In this document: positions 26,901 to 37,582 of the stretch, piece after piece | How the letters are laid out: each line of letters starts with the position of its first letter | Position numbering within the stretch: position 1 is the stretch's first letter | Assembly: GCF_040115645.1 (NCBI RefSeq) | Contig: NC_089560.1 | Location: 2,046,001 to 2,110,000 of the forward strand | Direction: 5' to 3' | From: Euwallacea fornicatus | Lineage: Eukaryota > Arthropoda > Insecta > Coleoptera > Curculionidae | Length of the DNA stretch: 64,000 nucleotides | Translations under genes and position numbers: made by a program | The notes under the pieces: generated by a model | What the model saw: the letters and a program-made list of their open reading frames with translations, nothing else | What the model was told of the DNA's origin: nothing | Database searches by the model: none

Positions 26901-29900
26901 ATAATTTTTCTTCCTGGATTTATACGGTGCCTGGTTGCGGGTTTATTGGCCATAACTCTTTATTCGCTTTATAAATGGCCGACCCATACGAACGTTCGTC
27001 CACAGTAGGTACATTCTGTGTCAACCTCAAATTAATACTTGCAGTGTGGAAAGCGAATTCGAACTTTGGGAGTTAAAACTCACGATTTCCTGCAAAATTT
27101 CTATTTATTCGGCATTATATTTGCTACAAAACTTAACAAATTTGTTGTGCAAATTGCCAAACTTTGCTTAAATCTCCATGAATTTTTAACAACACTTAAT
27201 CCGTTAAGAGGTTAGTGAAGTGATTTCCTCTGGAACTACCTCCTTAGAGCTGATTAAAGATTCAAAATTGCATAGTTTAGTTGTTGTTGCTGGGTAAGTA
27301 AATTTCAAAACTAGTTGAGGCATTTTAAGTAGAATTTCCGAAACTGTTCGCTTTTTCGGAGAATACAGTGTTGCGTTGCCAATTCACTCGAATAAGTCAA
27401 GAAAAGCCGAGAAGGACTAATCTGCAGAAAAGCCGGCTGTTGGAAAGGCAGAAAAAGACCGGTTTTGTCGCACATTACCGTCAAAGCTCTCCAAGATCTC
27501 TTACATCTTCTTTAATGAGTCATAGTTTGTGCGAGCTTTTAACGTTTTTGATCTGTTACGTTTTGGCACCTTCGAAAAACTTTTGTAGGTTTTCGAGTTT
27601 TGCTCATACCGACAATTATCTTCTGCTCTTACAATTGTGCCCTTAATTTTTTTATGTCGATGAATTTTGCTCCTTCTCTCAAGTTTCCTGCGTCTCATTC
27701 CGTTCCTCCTCTTTCTTTCTCTCGGTGTTTTTTTCTGTGAATGGTTTTCGTCCGCTAAACTATCTTAGATCTGTGATTTCCTTCTTCCTTTTCGTTATCC
27801 TCTCTTCTATCTCACAGCCAGTTTTTTTATATTTTATAACTTAAAATTATCTGGCTGTCTAACGTGAGAAATGTGAAATTACGCTGCAATTCCTTATGAT
27901 TGAAATTGTGAAATAATTTCTTTCTTTGCACTTTTTTTAAATTCTCAATTATTTGCAATTTATCTCCACATGTTACACGATTTACTCGTTTGCAAAATAT
28001 GGCGATAAAAATGATGCCTATCTCAGTATGGCATAGTTTTTGCTTGAATAATGATGGCGGCAGCTTACCATCTGGACCTTCCATTGAATAATTTAAAGTC
28101 AAATTTTTCTTGAATTAACTGTTCCCGTAATCACGTTTCCTGTATCTCTATATTTTTTTCTCCCTGGATTTTTGTTCATTTTCTTCCTTCTCTCTCATTC
28201 TATCTCTCTGAATGTTTCTTTGTACGAACTTTTCTCGCCCTATGTTTGATATATAATAATATATAAACCTATTTTCCTCTCCGAGTTTTATTTTTACCAT
28301 CTGTCATTTTGAATTGTGTTCTCTTTAATGTAATCACTTTCCCTCTCTCCGTTTTCTTCAAATATCCTCAATGGATGTTTCAATTTTCTACAACAACGAA
28401 ATTACAAGAAACTTTTTCTGGATTCCATAAAGATTTTCCAAAAATTTCCTCAAATGAACTTCATTCACTGAGGCCAACTTCGGTTGTGCATAAGCTTTTA
28501 TCTTACTTTCCGAGTTTCCAATTGGCTTCGAAAGCTTTGATGACAAATCATTACAACTTTAGGAAATTATTTTTCCCAAAACTTTTTGATATTTTTTTCG
28601 TCATTTATTTAGTAAAATGTAATTTTAAATGTTGGAACTTAAATATTTTGGGCGGTTTGCCAAGGACTTGAAGGGCCTCCCAAGATATTTAGTTTTTGAT
28701 TCAATAACAAAATTTATATCAAGATTTGGGGATTCCCCAAGTGCTGTCGAGTTTGCTTTGGGTCTGTTTCAATTTGCGAATGCTTTTGGATTCCGAAGAA
28801 ACGTTACTATACTTCCAACATCGGAGGCATTATCCGAGCTTCGTCTCAACAAAAAAAAAAAAAAAAATTCGGTAGTCCAGGAGTACGTGACGTGATAGTA
28901 ACAAAACCTTATTTTTCACCTAAAATCATACATTTACAATGTAATTGCTCTATTCAAGCAGCAAAATATGGTCATCACGTTTGAGCCAAATAATGTTATC
29001 TTGTTCAAACTTCAAGGCACATACTAAAGTCGCCGTAAATGTACTTGAACCTTCCCTTCAGGCAAGAGCTCGTCTTTATTTCAATTAGACAAAGAAGTTC
29101 CATCCCTGGTAAGTCCGAGACTATTCGTGCCTATAAATTTTAAAAGAGACCGTCGGTTGTAAAATTGTTTTACCGTTGCCAAAGGAATGAAGCAAAGCCC
29201 TTTTTATTGCATTTGTTCTCTTCGGCTTCATACTATCTACTGCGTTTCTTAAACTAATTAATTCTCGATTTTCCTTCAGCTTTTCCAACAGTCAGTTTTG
29301 ATGCGGTATTTCAGTTCGAATCGACGAACTATTCCTGAAGTGAAATTCGATAAACAAATCTCGGGGTTTGTTGATTTGGCTTTGTGTAACATATCACCTG
29401 CATGTGCCGCTCATCAGGGATGTAAAGATGGCTCGGCCCCCATGGCCCAACCCTCAGGGAGTCGCAGATCGATGGGCATGTTTGTATGCACGGAACCAGA
29501 GCGGTCAAAATATTACGTTTCCCTTTGGCAAAAGGAGATCGGATTTGGATTTAAAACCCTTGGCAATTTCCTTAGTCTTTTCTCAATAGACTTTATTGAA
29601 AGAATATTTTATTGGTGCCCTACAGCTCCGATGGGAATTTGCCCTCAAAGGAAGTTGATAGCATGGCTACATCAATAGCAACAATGGAAATTCACTAATC
29701 ACAATTGTAATAATACGTGGAACGCAAATTCGTTTTTATGTCAATCTTGAAAAATCATTAACCTTAGCTTTGTAGTTTCATTCCATTAAATTGTAGGTGA
29801 TAAGATCTAAACTGTGGTTGAACAAAAAGAACAAAGCGATTTATACGTTTATAATATTCCAGTTCGAAAAATTCCAACTAAGTTTTCACTAATGGCTTAT

Positions 29901-32804
29901 TAATTAATGGTTGGCAGTGAAATTTTCTTTGATCACTGCAGTGAAGCAGTAGGGAGCATTCATATTTGAGTTTCGTGTTCGAAAACACCGAAAAGTGTTC
30001 GGCAATCTTATTTACAATCGCGAAATGTCTCGCAAACTCCTACAATATCCTTGGCAATTTCTCAATTCTACGAATTTAAAAAAATTCTAGAAAATTTCGT
30101 GTATAACTTACAGAAAGTAACAAAGGTCCGTCAGATCCTCCTACATCACAATTTAGAACAGTTGCTGACCAACTCGATGGCCTTCGTAATAGAGCTGAAG
30201 TGCCGTAGGGTGTTCTCTGCGCTGCCTAGTTTAGAGCTTTTATGAAACATCATAATTCAAAAATTACGAAATTTCCACCTTTAAAAAGTAATTTGCAGTT
30301 CATAAAAGGAGGGTGGTGAAAATTATTAAATCTATAGTGTAACGATTTACAACGGACCTGCATAGTTACATACTTTCGCAGGCGAATTAGAAGTGTCGTT
30401 CTAAAGCTCTTACACAACTTCATTAAAAATTCAAATATTTGCAAAAAATCTCAAGTATACTTTGGATTCTCTCAAAATTCATAGTCTTTTGATAGTCATT
30501 ATTTCCGGGCCTCACTTAGATTTGAAACGAAAACATTTTAACAGATTTCTCAGTAACCTTTAGGAAGGTTTTTCCCAATATCCTCTAGATGATTGTCAAA
30601 TTTGATCTAAAATAATTTCTATACTAACGCGAAACACCAACCACTTTCAAAAATAACCAAACCACTCGGGCACTGTCAGAAAGCTTCAAGAAGCGGTCAA
30701 AATGTCTCAAAATTCTTCTACGACTTTTTAGATTTAGAAAAGGTTCTAGATATTTCAAAATCTGTTTTATTGAAAAGCGAAAACAGTCCGAAATTATCAA
30801 GAGCGCTTAAGAAGCTTTCTGGAATCCCGGCGCTTTTTTAGGATGTAAAAAACTGCACGCATGTAAGGGCCATGGACTAGTAATTTTTGTATAGACTTAA
30901 TAATCGAGATAGAGATATGAATGCAGATCCTTGTGATTTTTAAAATGATCTGCAACGATAATGGATTTTCAACACAAAGGTCGCTGAAAAAATGTCAAAA
31001 CTCTGTCAAAGAATTTCCATACTTTCTTAACACAGCAGACGCTCGATAATGTAAACCAGTTCAAGCCATGTGTGGTGCATATTAGCGAAATGTTTACATT
31101 AATGAATGAGATTTAAATAATAAACGGTTTATTCAAGAAACGTTTAACACGTATATATAAGGAAATAAACAAATATCCTAACAGTGATAAGCTATTTTTA
31201 ATCAGAAGAAAAATAATCTTAAATTTTAGTCTGCGTAAATTGCCGTTTAACATTGTCTTTCAGTGTCTGCGTCCGCAATTTACGAAGAACTAAAATATTC
31301 GTGTATGATCCTTGTTTTCTTTCAGTCTAATTTAAAGCTTCGTTAAAGCTTACATAACTTGTCGCTATACTTCTAACTTCAATGGAAACGTCTTTATCGT
31401 CCTCGCTGTCTGTACCTTCCTCTTTATTAACATCATTCATCTGCTCGGCTTCGTTCCATAATTCAATGTCAGCAGGAGTACAACAACGTTGAGATCCACT
31501 ATTTTTCATAATTCAACAACATCCAATGAAGCACCGACAATAACATCAACATTGTATCGCAATATTTCCCTAATTACCCCCAGGGGAACATCATCTTCGT
31601 CTTGATCATTGGTACAAAACAGATTGTTCCAAAACCCCTCCTCTTCAGTTGTCGCTCTGGAGGATGGCGTAGTGCATTATCTAATAGTAGCAACGGCTTT
31701 ATTGAAAACTTTTGTTTTTTTTTTTAGTAAATTTTTTAACTACAAATTCAGTAATCTTAAAATTATGAATGTGTAGGACATTTGTGATCACAAATCCATG
31801 GTCATGCCTCAGGGACAAAGCACTTGGGAAATCACTTTAGGATTATGCTGCTAGTTATCCAAGCGGTTTTCGAACAGTCACAATGAGCAGAGACATTAAA
31901 ATCTTTTAATCAGGGCGCATTTGTCGCTTTCTGTTTACGTTATCGAGCGTACACATTGTTAACGCCATCACGCATCTCTTGTATTTATATGCAATTCGAA
32001 GCCCATTTGGAGGGTGTGTAACGATCGCTGTTCCATCTTTCACAGCTACTCTAGGACTTGATTAGGAATTTTGAAAATTCCTAATATCTAAGAAACATTA
32101 AAATCCATTAAAATTTGTGACCTGGTGGTATGAAATAGATACATCCTGACATGCCAGCGACATTATCCCGTCGGAAAACTATGACGAGTTCCATCAGACC
32201 AGGATTTCTCGGCCTGCGGGCGTTTCTTGGAGATTAAAAATCCCAACGTTACCTTGTGCAGCACTGAGGAGATCATAATGAAAAATGATAATTTTCTTCC
32301 AATTCGATAAACTTATTTTAAACGATTGAAACTAGAGTAAAAATAATTCCCGTTCCATTTGGACAAAAGCGGTTTGAGCATTAGTCTTTCGATTCATTTC
32401 AACACATACCAGTTAGTGCTTCCGTGGCACTCATTTAATATCGTTTAGAATGCCGGATCCGTATATCATTCGCATCCCACCAATTTCCTTAATTACAAAT
32501 GTCATTTAGTCGAAACATACATATGTATCCCTAAGGAAAAAGAAATAAAATGATAGGGAATTACCGTCTAAGTTTTGACGATAATCACGCAAAAAACACG
32601 TTTGTTTTTCAATTGATTTTATTGGACATTTGTATTTTTCAATAATTATCATTTAATTTTGTTCCAGGTTCTGGAGACCCTCCCTGCGTGAATACATACC
32701 TCAGCAAAATCTCCTCCTCCTCACCCAGCAGGCTGGAGTTAACAACCGTCTCTAGGGTACTACCTCTAATCGTTACTTTAGCCCTATTTCCCGTAGTAAT
32801 ATAA
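11790..32804 (+). CDS. Ace: Acetylcholinesterase, Drosophila Ace / ace-2 type, C-terminal half (5 exons, 5' part outside window)
   Basis: This enzyme hydrolyses acetylcholine at cholinergic synapses and is normally anchored outside the cell. Join 11790-11932, 11994-12146, 23440-23603, 26380-26537, 32668-32804: 755 bases plus one base from a missing upstream exon give about 251 residues and a TAA stop. Every junction is GT-AG and the reading frame carries across all of them. Diagnostic segments are TYFLLYDFIDFFEKDGPSFL, YTDWEHVNDGYLNQKM, GDYFFVCP, RTSTSLWGEWMGVMHGDEIE and CAFWNHFLPKL. These match the Ace (ace-2) class rather than the ace-1 class, which has GYYFIIYYLTELL at the first position. 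The catalytic His is in MHGDE. The catalytic Glu is expected in the DEG motif whose Gly codon is split at 11790. Cys in VCP and in CAFW should form the conserved disulphide. The signal peptide and GESAG exon are not in the window. Introns are 61, 11293, 2776 and 6130 bases. Confidence 0.95.
11994..12146 (+). CDS. Ace: Ace exon b
   Basis: This exon has 51 whole codons, from YTDWEHVNDGY to VYYYYFTH, between an acceptor CCTTAG and a donor GTAAGT. It follows a 61-base intron. It holds the conserved Cys of the VCP motif. It is in a different frame from the preceding exon on the genomic sequence, so splicing is required. Confidence 0.93.
12292..12606 (+). pseudogene. Unidentified protein-like relic in Ace intron
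   Basis: After an acceptor-like TTCTCAG the frame reads DLAITHENAFSYCAPLLGFL, then a hydrophobic run GAGLIVGLVIFM. A stop at 12400-12402 follows, and then 67 more codons with charged and hydrophobic alternation ending ...RFEMLKTHL. Codon content looks more protein-like than the surrounding intron. I recognise no family. It may be a decayed exon or retroelement fragment, or chance. Confidence 0.3.
12607..13297. other. Ace intron, no gene recognised
   Basis: This is AT-rich intron. GTTCGGGTTA occurs twice in tandem near 12663-12682 and is too short to interpret. Confidence 0.5.
13298..14176 (-). mobile_element. Foldback element L with DDE transposase motif at its centre
   Basis: The arms, about 13298-13590 and 13890-14176, are inverted copies. 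Both sides carry TTTTCATGAAAATGC-like, TGCATTTTTTG, ACCCATGT, CTTTGAGAAATC and CCCATGTCTAA blocks. Minus-strand 13880-13816 reads DRPARSPDLAPIDFFLSGYL in one frame. This is the conserved third-acidic-residue region of an insect IS630/Tc1/mariner-like transposase. Tips are TATACATGGGG and TATACATAGAA. Confidence 0.85.
14177..17979. other. Ace intron, no gene recognised
   Basis: Several open frames of 68-82 codons show no family features, and I found no clear inverted repeats. Confidence 0.45.
17980..18265 (-). pseudogene. DDE transposase C-terminal relic
   Basis: Minus strand, one frame: DGA near 18260, then TPDLFLCDLFSSGYLKARA, a stop, and PHTIEELKEAIRH followed by LLGCLRRCANKNEMHISA. The order (DGA, then PDL..xxFxxxGYLK, then EELKEAI) is that of the DDE domain found in the L element and at 21.7 kb. 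GGTTATCTGAA is shared with the L centre. The unit is disrupted and cannot be active. Confidence 0.75.
18416..18940. mobile_element. Foldback element B (~525 bases)
   Basis: The tips are TACAAGGTGTCAC and TATAGGGTGTCTC (right end inverted). The arms of about 140 bases share AACTTAACTTAGTCCAAAAG, GTGATTTCGGAG-like and CAAAAGTT blocks in inverted order. There is no coding content. Confidence 0.88.
18941..20927. other. Ace intron, no gene recognised
   Basis: The stretch holds a run of 12 G at 19375-19386. No other structure was identified. Confidence 0.45.
20928..22280 (+). mobile_element. Decayed DNA transposon H with long terminal inverted repeats
   Basis: The arms, about 20928-21180 and 22065-22280, are inverted copies sharing AAATCTTAAAT, a GGGGGTG/CACCCCC block and AAAACACAT-like blocks. 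The left tip is TACAGTGTGTC. Between them lies a transposase relic (see 21635-21920). The right boundary is uncertain because another tip-like TATAGAGGGTTGTT starts there. Confidence 0.8.
21635..21920 (+). pseudogene. DDE transposase relic inside element H
   Basis: The frame reads FQQDVAQRYC, a stop, then IGRRGPVEWPPRSPDLTLLN and FFLWGHFK. After a shift it reads DLEGLKERITVAPRDIQVEV and ends ...VQFENR. This is the standard order of the insect transposase carrying QQDGA, WIGRRGP.EWPPRSPDLTPLDFFLWG and a C-terminal EDLK..I helix. At least one stop and one frameshift break it. Confidence 0.88.
22281..23439. other. Ace intron, no gene recognised
   Basis: Overlapping frames at 22571 and 22863 show no family features. 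The segment ends with the exon c acceptor. Confidence 0.45.
23440..23603 (+). CDS. Ace: Ace exon c, carrying the catalytic histidine
   Basis: The exon reads RTSTSLWGEWMGVMHGDEIE and on to FSRFAATG. The His in MHGDE aligns with the triad His of cholinesterases. NMS within GHPMNMSLQF is a possible N-glycosylation site. The exon starts in phase 0 after TTCCAG and ends in phase 2 before GTGAGT. It lies 11.3 kb from the previous exon. Confidence 0.94.
24641..25673. mobile_element. Foldback element J (~1.03 kb, arms ~360 bases)
   Basis: Left tip TACAGGGTTTGTG. The arms, 24641-25000 and 25310-25673, are inverted copies. Shared blocks include GGAGCTGACA, AATATTTTCAA, AATTAGTTTT followed by TGAAAATA, GTACCGATT, and CTCAATTATTTAC-like followed by TGACATAAAT. 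Only about 300 central bases are unpaired. The minus-strand 105-codon frame at 25325-25642 is its right arm. It sits in the Ace intron between exons c and d. Confidence 0.92.
25674..26379. other. Ace intron, weak internal direct repeat
   Basis: GTTAGTTTCTGAGATAC (about 26069) and TTTAGTTTCTTAGATACGG (about 26263) suggest a diverged tandem duplication of about 195 bases. No gene. Confidence 0.4.
26380..26537 (+). CDS. Ace: Ace exon d
   Basis: The first base completes the Gly of TGKP. The exon then reads PVTDDVNWPLYTKEQPQYF, IFNAEKNGIGRGPRA and CAFWNHFLPKLRENS. It ends in phase 1 before GTAAGT. The Cys before AFWN is the expected partner of the Cys in exon b. Confidence 0.94.
26538..31032. other. 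Ace last intron, no gene recognised
   Basis: A strongly T-rich plus strand runs from about 27500 to 28350. Open frames of 88-126 codons at 28309, 28629 and 29298 have no family resemblance and lie within the intron. Confidence 0.5.
31033..31990 (-). mobile_element. Pogo/Tigger-type DNA transposon relic 2
   Basis: The left terminal repeat is CAGCAGACGCTCGATAATGT and the right counterpart, ACGTTATCGAGCGTACAC, lies at about 31937-31954. Minus-strand 31509-31327 reads an acidic C-terminal region containing IELWNEAEQ and TDSEDDKDVSIEVRSIA. Minus-strand DNA near 31700-31650 is a broken version of the LLLDNxPxHPxxxQL block. It is collinear with relic 1 at 6.1-7.1 kb over several hundred bases. Confidence 0.8.
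31991..32667. other. Ace last intron, 3' part
   Basis: No gene or repeat recognised. It ends at the terminal exon acceptor. Confidence 0.5.
32668..32804 (+). CDS. Ace: Ace terminal exon with GPI-type tail
   Basis: After TTCCAG the two bases GT complete a Gly codon in the required phase, and the frame reads about 45 residues to TAA at 32802-32804. The peptide has a lone Cys in GDPPCVNTY, placed as the inter-subunit Cys of insect enzymes. It then has a Ser-rich linker and a hydrophobic end, VLPLIVTLALFPVVI, as expected for a GPI-anchor signal. Sequence conservation here is naturally low, so the call rests on phase, length, Cys and hydrophobicity. Confidence 0.8.
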
Positions 32805-33321
32805 TTTGAGAAATGGCTCAACTTGCATTAATTTAGCTACCCAATAGAGAGCTTTAGGCAACTTCCTCAAGAATGGACAAAACAAGGATGGAAAGTAATT
32901 TGGGGGATTATCGAGGGCGAAGGCTTTTGGGGCCAGGATTGGTTAGATCGTTGGATAAAATTGGGGAAAGAGTTGTTTAATTTGTTCCAATCCGTTTTGG
33001 ACTTAAATTTTAGCGGTTGTGATTGAATCTTATTATTGATATAAAAATATACAATGTGTATTTTGACGGTAGGCATATGTATTGCTGCTATTATTTGATG
33101 TGCGATGTTCCAAATTAGGTGTATTTTAGATAAATTTACGTGCGAAAATGTCTTAAACTATAGTTTCCTCTATTGTTATGTTTGCAAATATAAGGTTTGA
33201 TGTTGTTAGTCGCTTTGACGGTTTATAGTTTAGTTGCCAATCCTCGCCTCACTAGCAAAACGTTATGAAATACTTCGTGTAGAAAAGCTTAAGTATATTT
33301 TTCTAGAACTCACTGGTTTTG

Positions 33322-33327
33322 AATAAA
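33322..33327 (+). promoter_or_regulatory. Candidate poly(A) signal for Ace
   Basis: This is the first canonical AATAAA after the Ace stop that I found, 518 bases downstream. No cDNA evidence is available, and variant signals nearer the stop are possible. Confidence 0.3.
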
Positions 33328-34611
33328 CTGACACTGTGTTAGAGGTAGTCCTATAGACGATGATAATTGCTATTCATTGTAGCTAGGCAAAAAATAATAC
33401 TTTTAGGGGATATATAATAGTTAATCTAGTTGTAAGTGACCATGAAAGAAAGGAACACAAGGACGAATATGACTGAAATTTATTTTTTAAACCAGAATTC
33501 CCAATTTGAAATAGTTTGACAACTTAATAACAGGTTTTTGAACACAGGATTACCTGCTCTTCACAAAATGCTCCTCAAATTCGTTAAGATGAGCCGACCC
33601 CGTTTTCAGGTTGTTCGTCGTCTATTATTTCAATGGAAAACATGCAGTTTTGTGGCATCTTAAATTAGGGGAACTTTAGTTATTGAATTTCCTAATTTCA
33701 TCAACTTGGATGCGTTCCAGAATGATTTTGTCCAGCTAATTTAAAGCAGTATTAGCGGAGCGATCAATTTCTCATGTATTTACTTCTCAGACAATGTACG
33801 AGATTTTAGTACTGAAATGCCTAATTTTTGATAATTTGGATGCTCCTAAAATCACCAATTTTCGTTACATTTCGCGTGTGCCCGAACACGTTAGTACTCT
33901 AGTTAGAAATACATGATCAGAAAACGTTCCGCTTTTAGCAGTTTTAGACATATTAACAAGCTCGTGTAAATCTAGAAGAATTACTAGATATCTCTCTACT
34001 TTGATGTCGTATTCACTTGAGGTTCAGGGCGTATTTCGAAGAATCATAGAATCGTTAGGAAGGCGGTGTAGCGGAACCAGTACCGGTACTTCGGTCGCCC
34101 GCAAGAATTGCATTGTTGCCACCAAGGGCCACAAATGAAATCAATTTAAGTACCGGCTCTAGGTCCGTTGAATCGGCATTTGAGTCATGATTGAATAAAT
34201 GGGCCTGCGATAGTCAAAAAGGTAACTTTTTAGAATATGTACACCTGTGTAATATCACATAGATACTTATTTTAATCAATTGACAGTTTAGAGCAATCAT
34301 GGGCTATATTAAAGAGTGACGTAATTAAATTGTAACATCACTTGTGGGATCATCAAGGCCGAATGAAAGAAACTTGACACTGAAATCGATGAAAATTAAC
34401 GATTTGCAAAATTGAAAAATGAACTGAAAAACGAAATTTTTTTAAAACCATCACGGAAATCCACTTAAACGTTCATAACGGAATGGTTTTCAAAACGTTT
34501 TCCATTTGCATGGCAGAAATGTAGTAATTATTTGTTTTTAACCCTTTTCGAGATAGTGAAAGGTTTTTGCACCTACTCGGACTATATATTTAAATTGGAG
34601 TGAAATGGTTT

Positions 34612-34698
34612 TGACATTCCTATTCTTAACTATTCGAGTCAAATCTAGATATTTAATAATATCTAAATTCAGCTTGAATGTTTAAGATAGGAATGTAA
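34612..34698. repeat. 87-base imperfect hairpin
   Basis: Arms of about 41 bases pair around a short TAAT loop. Left ACATTCCTATTCTTAA and CTAGATATT correspond to right AATATCTAA and TTAAGATAGGAATGT. Size and shape fit a pre-miRNA or a tiny MITE; the sequence alone cannot decide. Confidence 0.7.
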
Positions 34699-36573
34699 CT
34701 TAGCGGAGAGTTCAGTGACTCGTACCATGGAAGGTACCAAAAACGGCCATCTTTCTATTAAAAAGTCTTAAAAACGGTGGAGGTGTTGCGAAATGGAGCA
34801 TGCCATGTGAAATATTCGCAGATTCTCACGAAAAGTTGTAAAAAACTCATTTGCGGTGTTTTCAATTTTGTCGCTCAATAATTCAAGAAGATTTTAGTAA
34901 GGTCCGATCCTCGTTGTTCAAGCCTGTTGCTGAGAATTCTGGTTTTCTATTTTGCTAGCTTATATACGAAAACTATACACTTTTGGAAAGCAATCAATGA
35001 TCGCTATAAAACTGGAAAGCTAATAGTCACGTCAAAGAAGGAAAAGCTGGCTGCCAATAACAGCGAACGTTATTGTCTAGCCCATTTTCCACCGTAGCCA
35101 CGGGACGTATTGATTCAATTTGGAGGCCCGTAATAAATTAAAAGCTTTGACGCGTCTTTAGGATCGGTTTATCAGTGCTTTAGTACTTAACCAGACATTG
35201 ATAAACCGAGCCTCAATCCGGCACCGACTGATAAGACAGATCTGACCTAGTATAAATCCACTTTTTCCCTTCTACCATCCACAAAAAATTTATACTAAGT
35301 CATAGACAATCATATCTACGACGTTAATAATGAAATCTTATGTTAGTTTAGGAACTATTATTGGCACGCTCATGCCTCTGTAGCTTATCTGATCCATGTA
35401 AGCTGATGTTAACGTTTAATCGTAGTGACTGTTGACAAGTACATATCACAAGAACATATCTCTTTTACACACATATCATAAGCGAGGTGATAAGAATAAT
35501 ATTTAATGCATATCAGAATATCGTATTAGTACATTAGCGTATCAAGCCAAAAAGTAAATTACTATATTATACATACATATTGTTTTGTTACAATAATATA
35601 TACACTGTAAAGTTATACACATGTCTTGTGTTACTAGAGTTGTAGCTGAAGCCGATTACTACTCGTGTAGTAAGTTTTACTTAGGTATATAGATGTTAAC
35701 TGGTTGCTATTTAGATATTAAGGTTTCCTAATGTTACTTCAAACCCTGTTAAAATCAAATCCTGTTTTGAAACCAGCATTTTCGAACTCTACAACGAAAC
35801 ATGCACACATCCGATATGGCCTAGATCGCGAAATGTCGATTCAAGGTGGTACTAATGGGAGATGCTATGGAGTTTAGGTATGTGTTCCAGTTTTTTAAAA
35901 GCGAAAATATTTAACTTAACATTGAGGAAAAACCATTGAACATGGTGCGTATGAAAAATCAATTTCCTTGCCGTGGCCGTGTTCCCACATGGCTCCCGAC
36001 TGTAAAATTTAAACTGGAAACATGTGGGAATACGATCTGCTGCTCCTCGAGATAGTTTCTAGGCCACAGGCGGTTAGATTTTGGGTACTGAGTTTAAACT
36101 CCCCAGGGGTACCTGGGAACACTACCTATCATATTTACGAGAAGTGGAATGAATTTTATATTGACGGGAACTTTCTCATCATATGCAAAGTGCAGGGTCT
36201 AGGATTAAGTCCGTTTTACCGTTTTTTAGTTTAATTTCCTTTGATATTTTTCGCTTTTAAATTCGTGTAGCGAAACTCGTATTCTCAATAGCGCCTCTCA
36301 ACCGTTCGGTTTTGCGATCCCGAGTCCGGCCTTGGATTTCAATGATTTCCATTTTTGTTATGAATTGTCACCTTTCTCAGTGGCGACCATATTTTATTAA
36401 ATAACTGTCGGGTTGGTAATAACTTCAGTAAAATTCCATTAATTTACGTCACAGGCCTAAGTGGACCAATTAACGGCCGTGGCGGAATTTGCTTCAAGGT
36501 CTCTAATTCGTAAGTTCTTACTTGTCTGATAATACGTCGCCTCACAGTACAAGACACCGTTAAAAATTTCGTA

Positions 36574-37582
36574 TACAGAGTGAGTCGTAATGGAATCGAC
36601 GCAGAGCGGATGCGCGCGGGGGACCTCGAACTATGGCGATTTTTGAATTTTCCCTTTCTGCGATTAATAACTGACGAGATGTTGAGTATCGAACTTGGCT
36701 TGTAAATTTGAAAAAAACGACATTTTTCGGCAATTTGTCATCACAACGCAGCCAACTTTGGACCGTAGTTGGTGTTTGATAAGGGTTGGATTAGGGTTAA
36801 AGTCTAAAAGAGTTGGGTTTTTTTCTGTAAAGTAACTAAAAGCGTATTAAAAAATGTATCAAATGGCATTATGAATAATACCATTTAATAGCAAATTTCA
36901 CTTTAAAACTTTTATTTCCCCTCAAAATTTGTAGAAAATCATATCATTTTTGATTAAATTCCAGTTTTGTGGAACAGAATCAAACCAAATTTAAAGGAAT
37001 TTAAAGCATTACGTATCAATTTACTCGCTAAATGAAAATTTTCCAGCCATTTCTGAGCCAAATAGCCCTGATTTAATCCCGCGTTTGGATATTTGTCACT
37101 TGCATCACTTTGGAAAATTACAAATAGTTTATACAAATAGGAATCTCTTTAAATTTGGTTTGGTCCTATTCCGCAAAATTGCAATTTTATTAAAAACGAT
37201 TAGGTTTCCGACAAATTTTGAAGAAGTTTTAAAACGAACTTCGCTGTTGAGTGGTATGACCGTTTGTTAGTTACTTTACAGGTAATAAAATCTATTTCTT
37301 CCAGATCTCACCTTACTCCTAATTTAACCTTTACTGATCATATATTGACGTCACATTTCTACCAACTGAAGATATTGATAAATAGGAAGTGTCTTTCACA
37401 TATCGTTACGTCGTGCTGACGCATTATTGAAAAGTGCAGGTTTTTAGAAATTTCCAAGTCAACTTCGAAGGGCAATTTCTCTTCAAGTATTAACTGTAGA
37501 AAAAAAATCGATAAATTGTCATGATTTGAGGTCCCTACACGCTCTTGCTCTGTGTCGGTGCCGTCACGACTCACCGCTTATA
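36574..37582. mobile_element. Foldback element M, near full-length palindrome (~1.0 kb)
   Basis: Outer ends TATACAGAGTGAGTCGTAAT and, inverted, TATAAGCGGTGAGTCGTGAC match. Matching blocks continue inward: GGGACCTC, CTTGG.AAATTT, CTGTAAAGTAACTAA, CAAAATTTGT and ACCAAATTTAAAG. They reach about 37005 on the left and 37135 on the right, so the arms are about 430-450 bases with a small centre. Open frames inside are arm sequence, not genes. Confidence 0.92.

Larger units (their letters stand above)
32805..36573. other. Ace 3' UTR then intergenic, no gene recognised
   Basis: The first few hundred bases are presumably Ace 3' UTR. The rest holds a short hairpin (34612-34698) and a perfect 10-base inverted repeat TTCCCACATG / CATGTGGGAA at 35982-36030. 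Confidence 0.5.

Noticed and set aside
28309..28895. Two overlapping plus-strand frames of 120 and 88 codons.
   Set aside because: They lie in a T-rich Ace intron and have biased Phe/Leu/Ser content without motifs.
29298..29678. 126-codon plus-strand frame with an in-phase acceptor at 29458, considered as the last Ace exon.
   Set aside because: It lacks a hydrophobic C-terminal tail and a suitably placed Cys. The exon at 32668-32804 fits phase, length, Cys and GPI-tail expectations.
33530..33880. Apparent direct repeat around CTAATTTC..TTGGATGC.
   Set aside because: Only short blocks match and the spacing is irregular; could be chance in AT-rich DNA.
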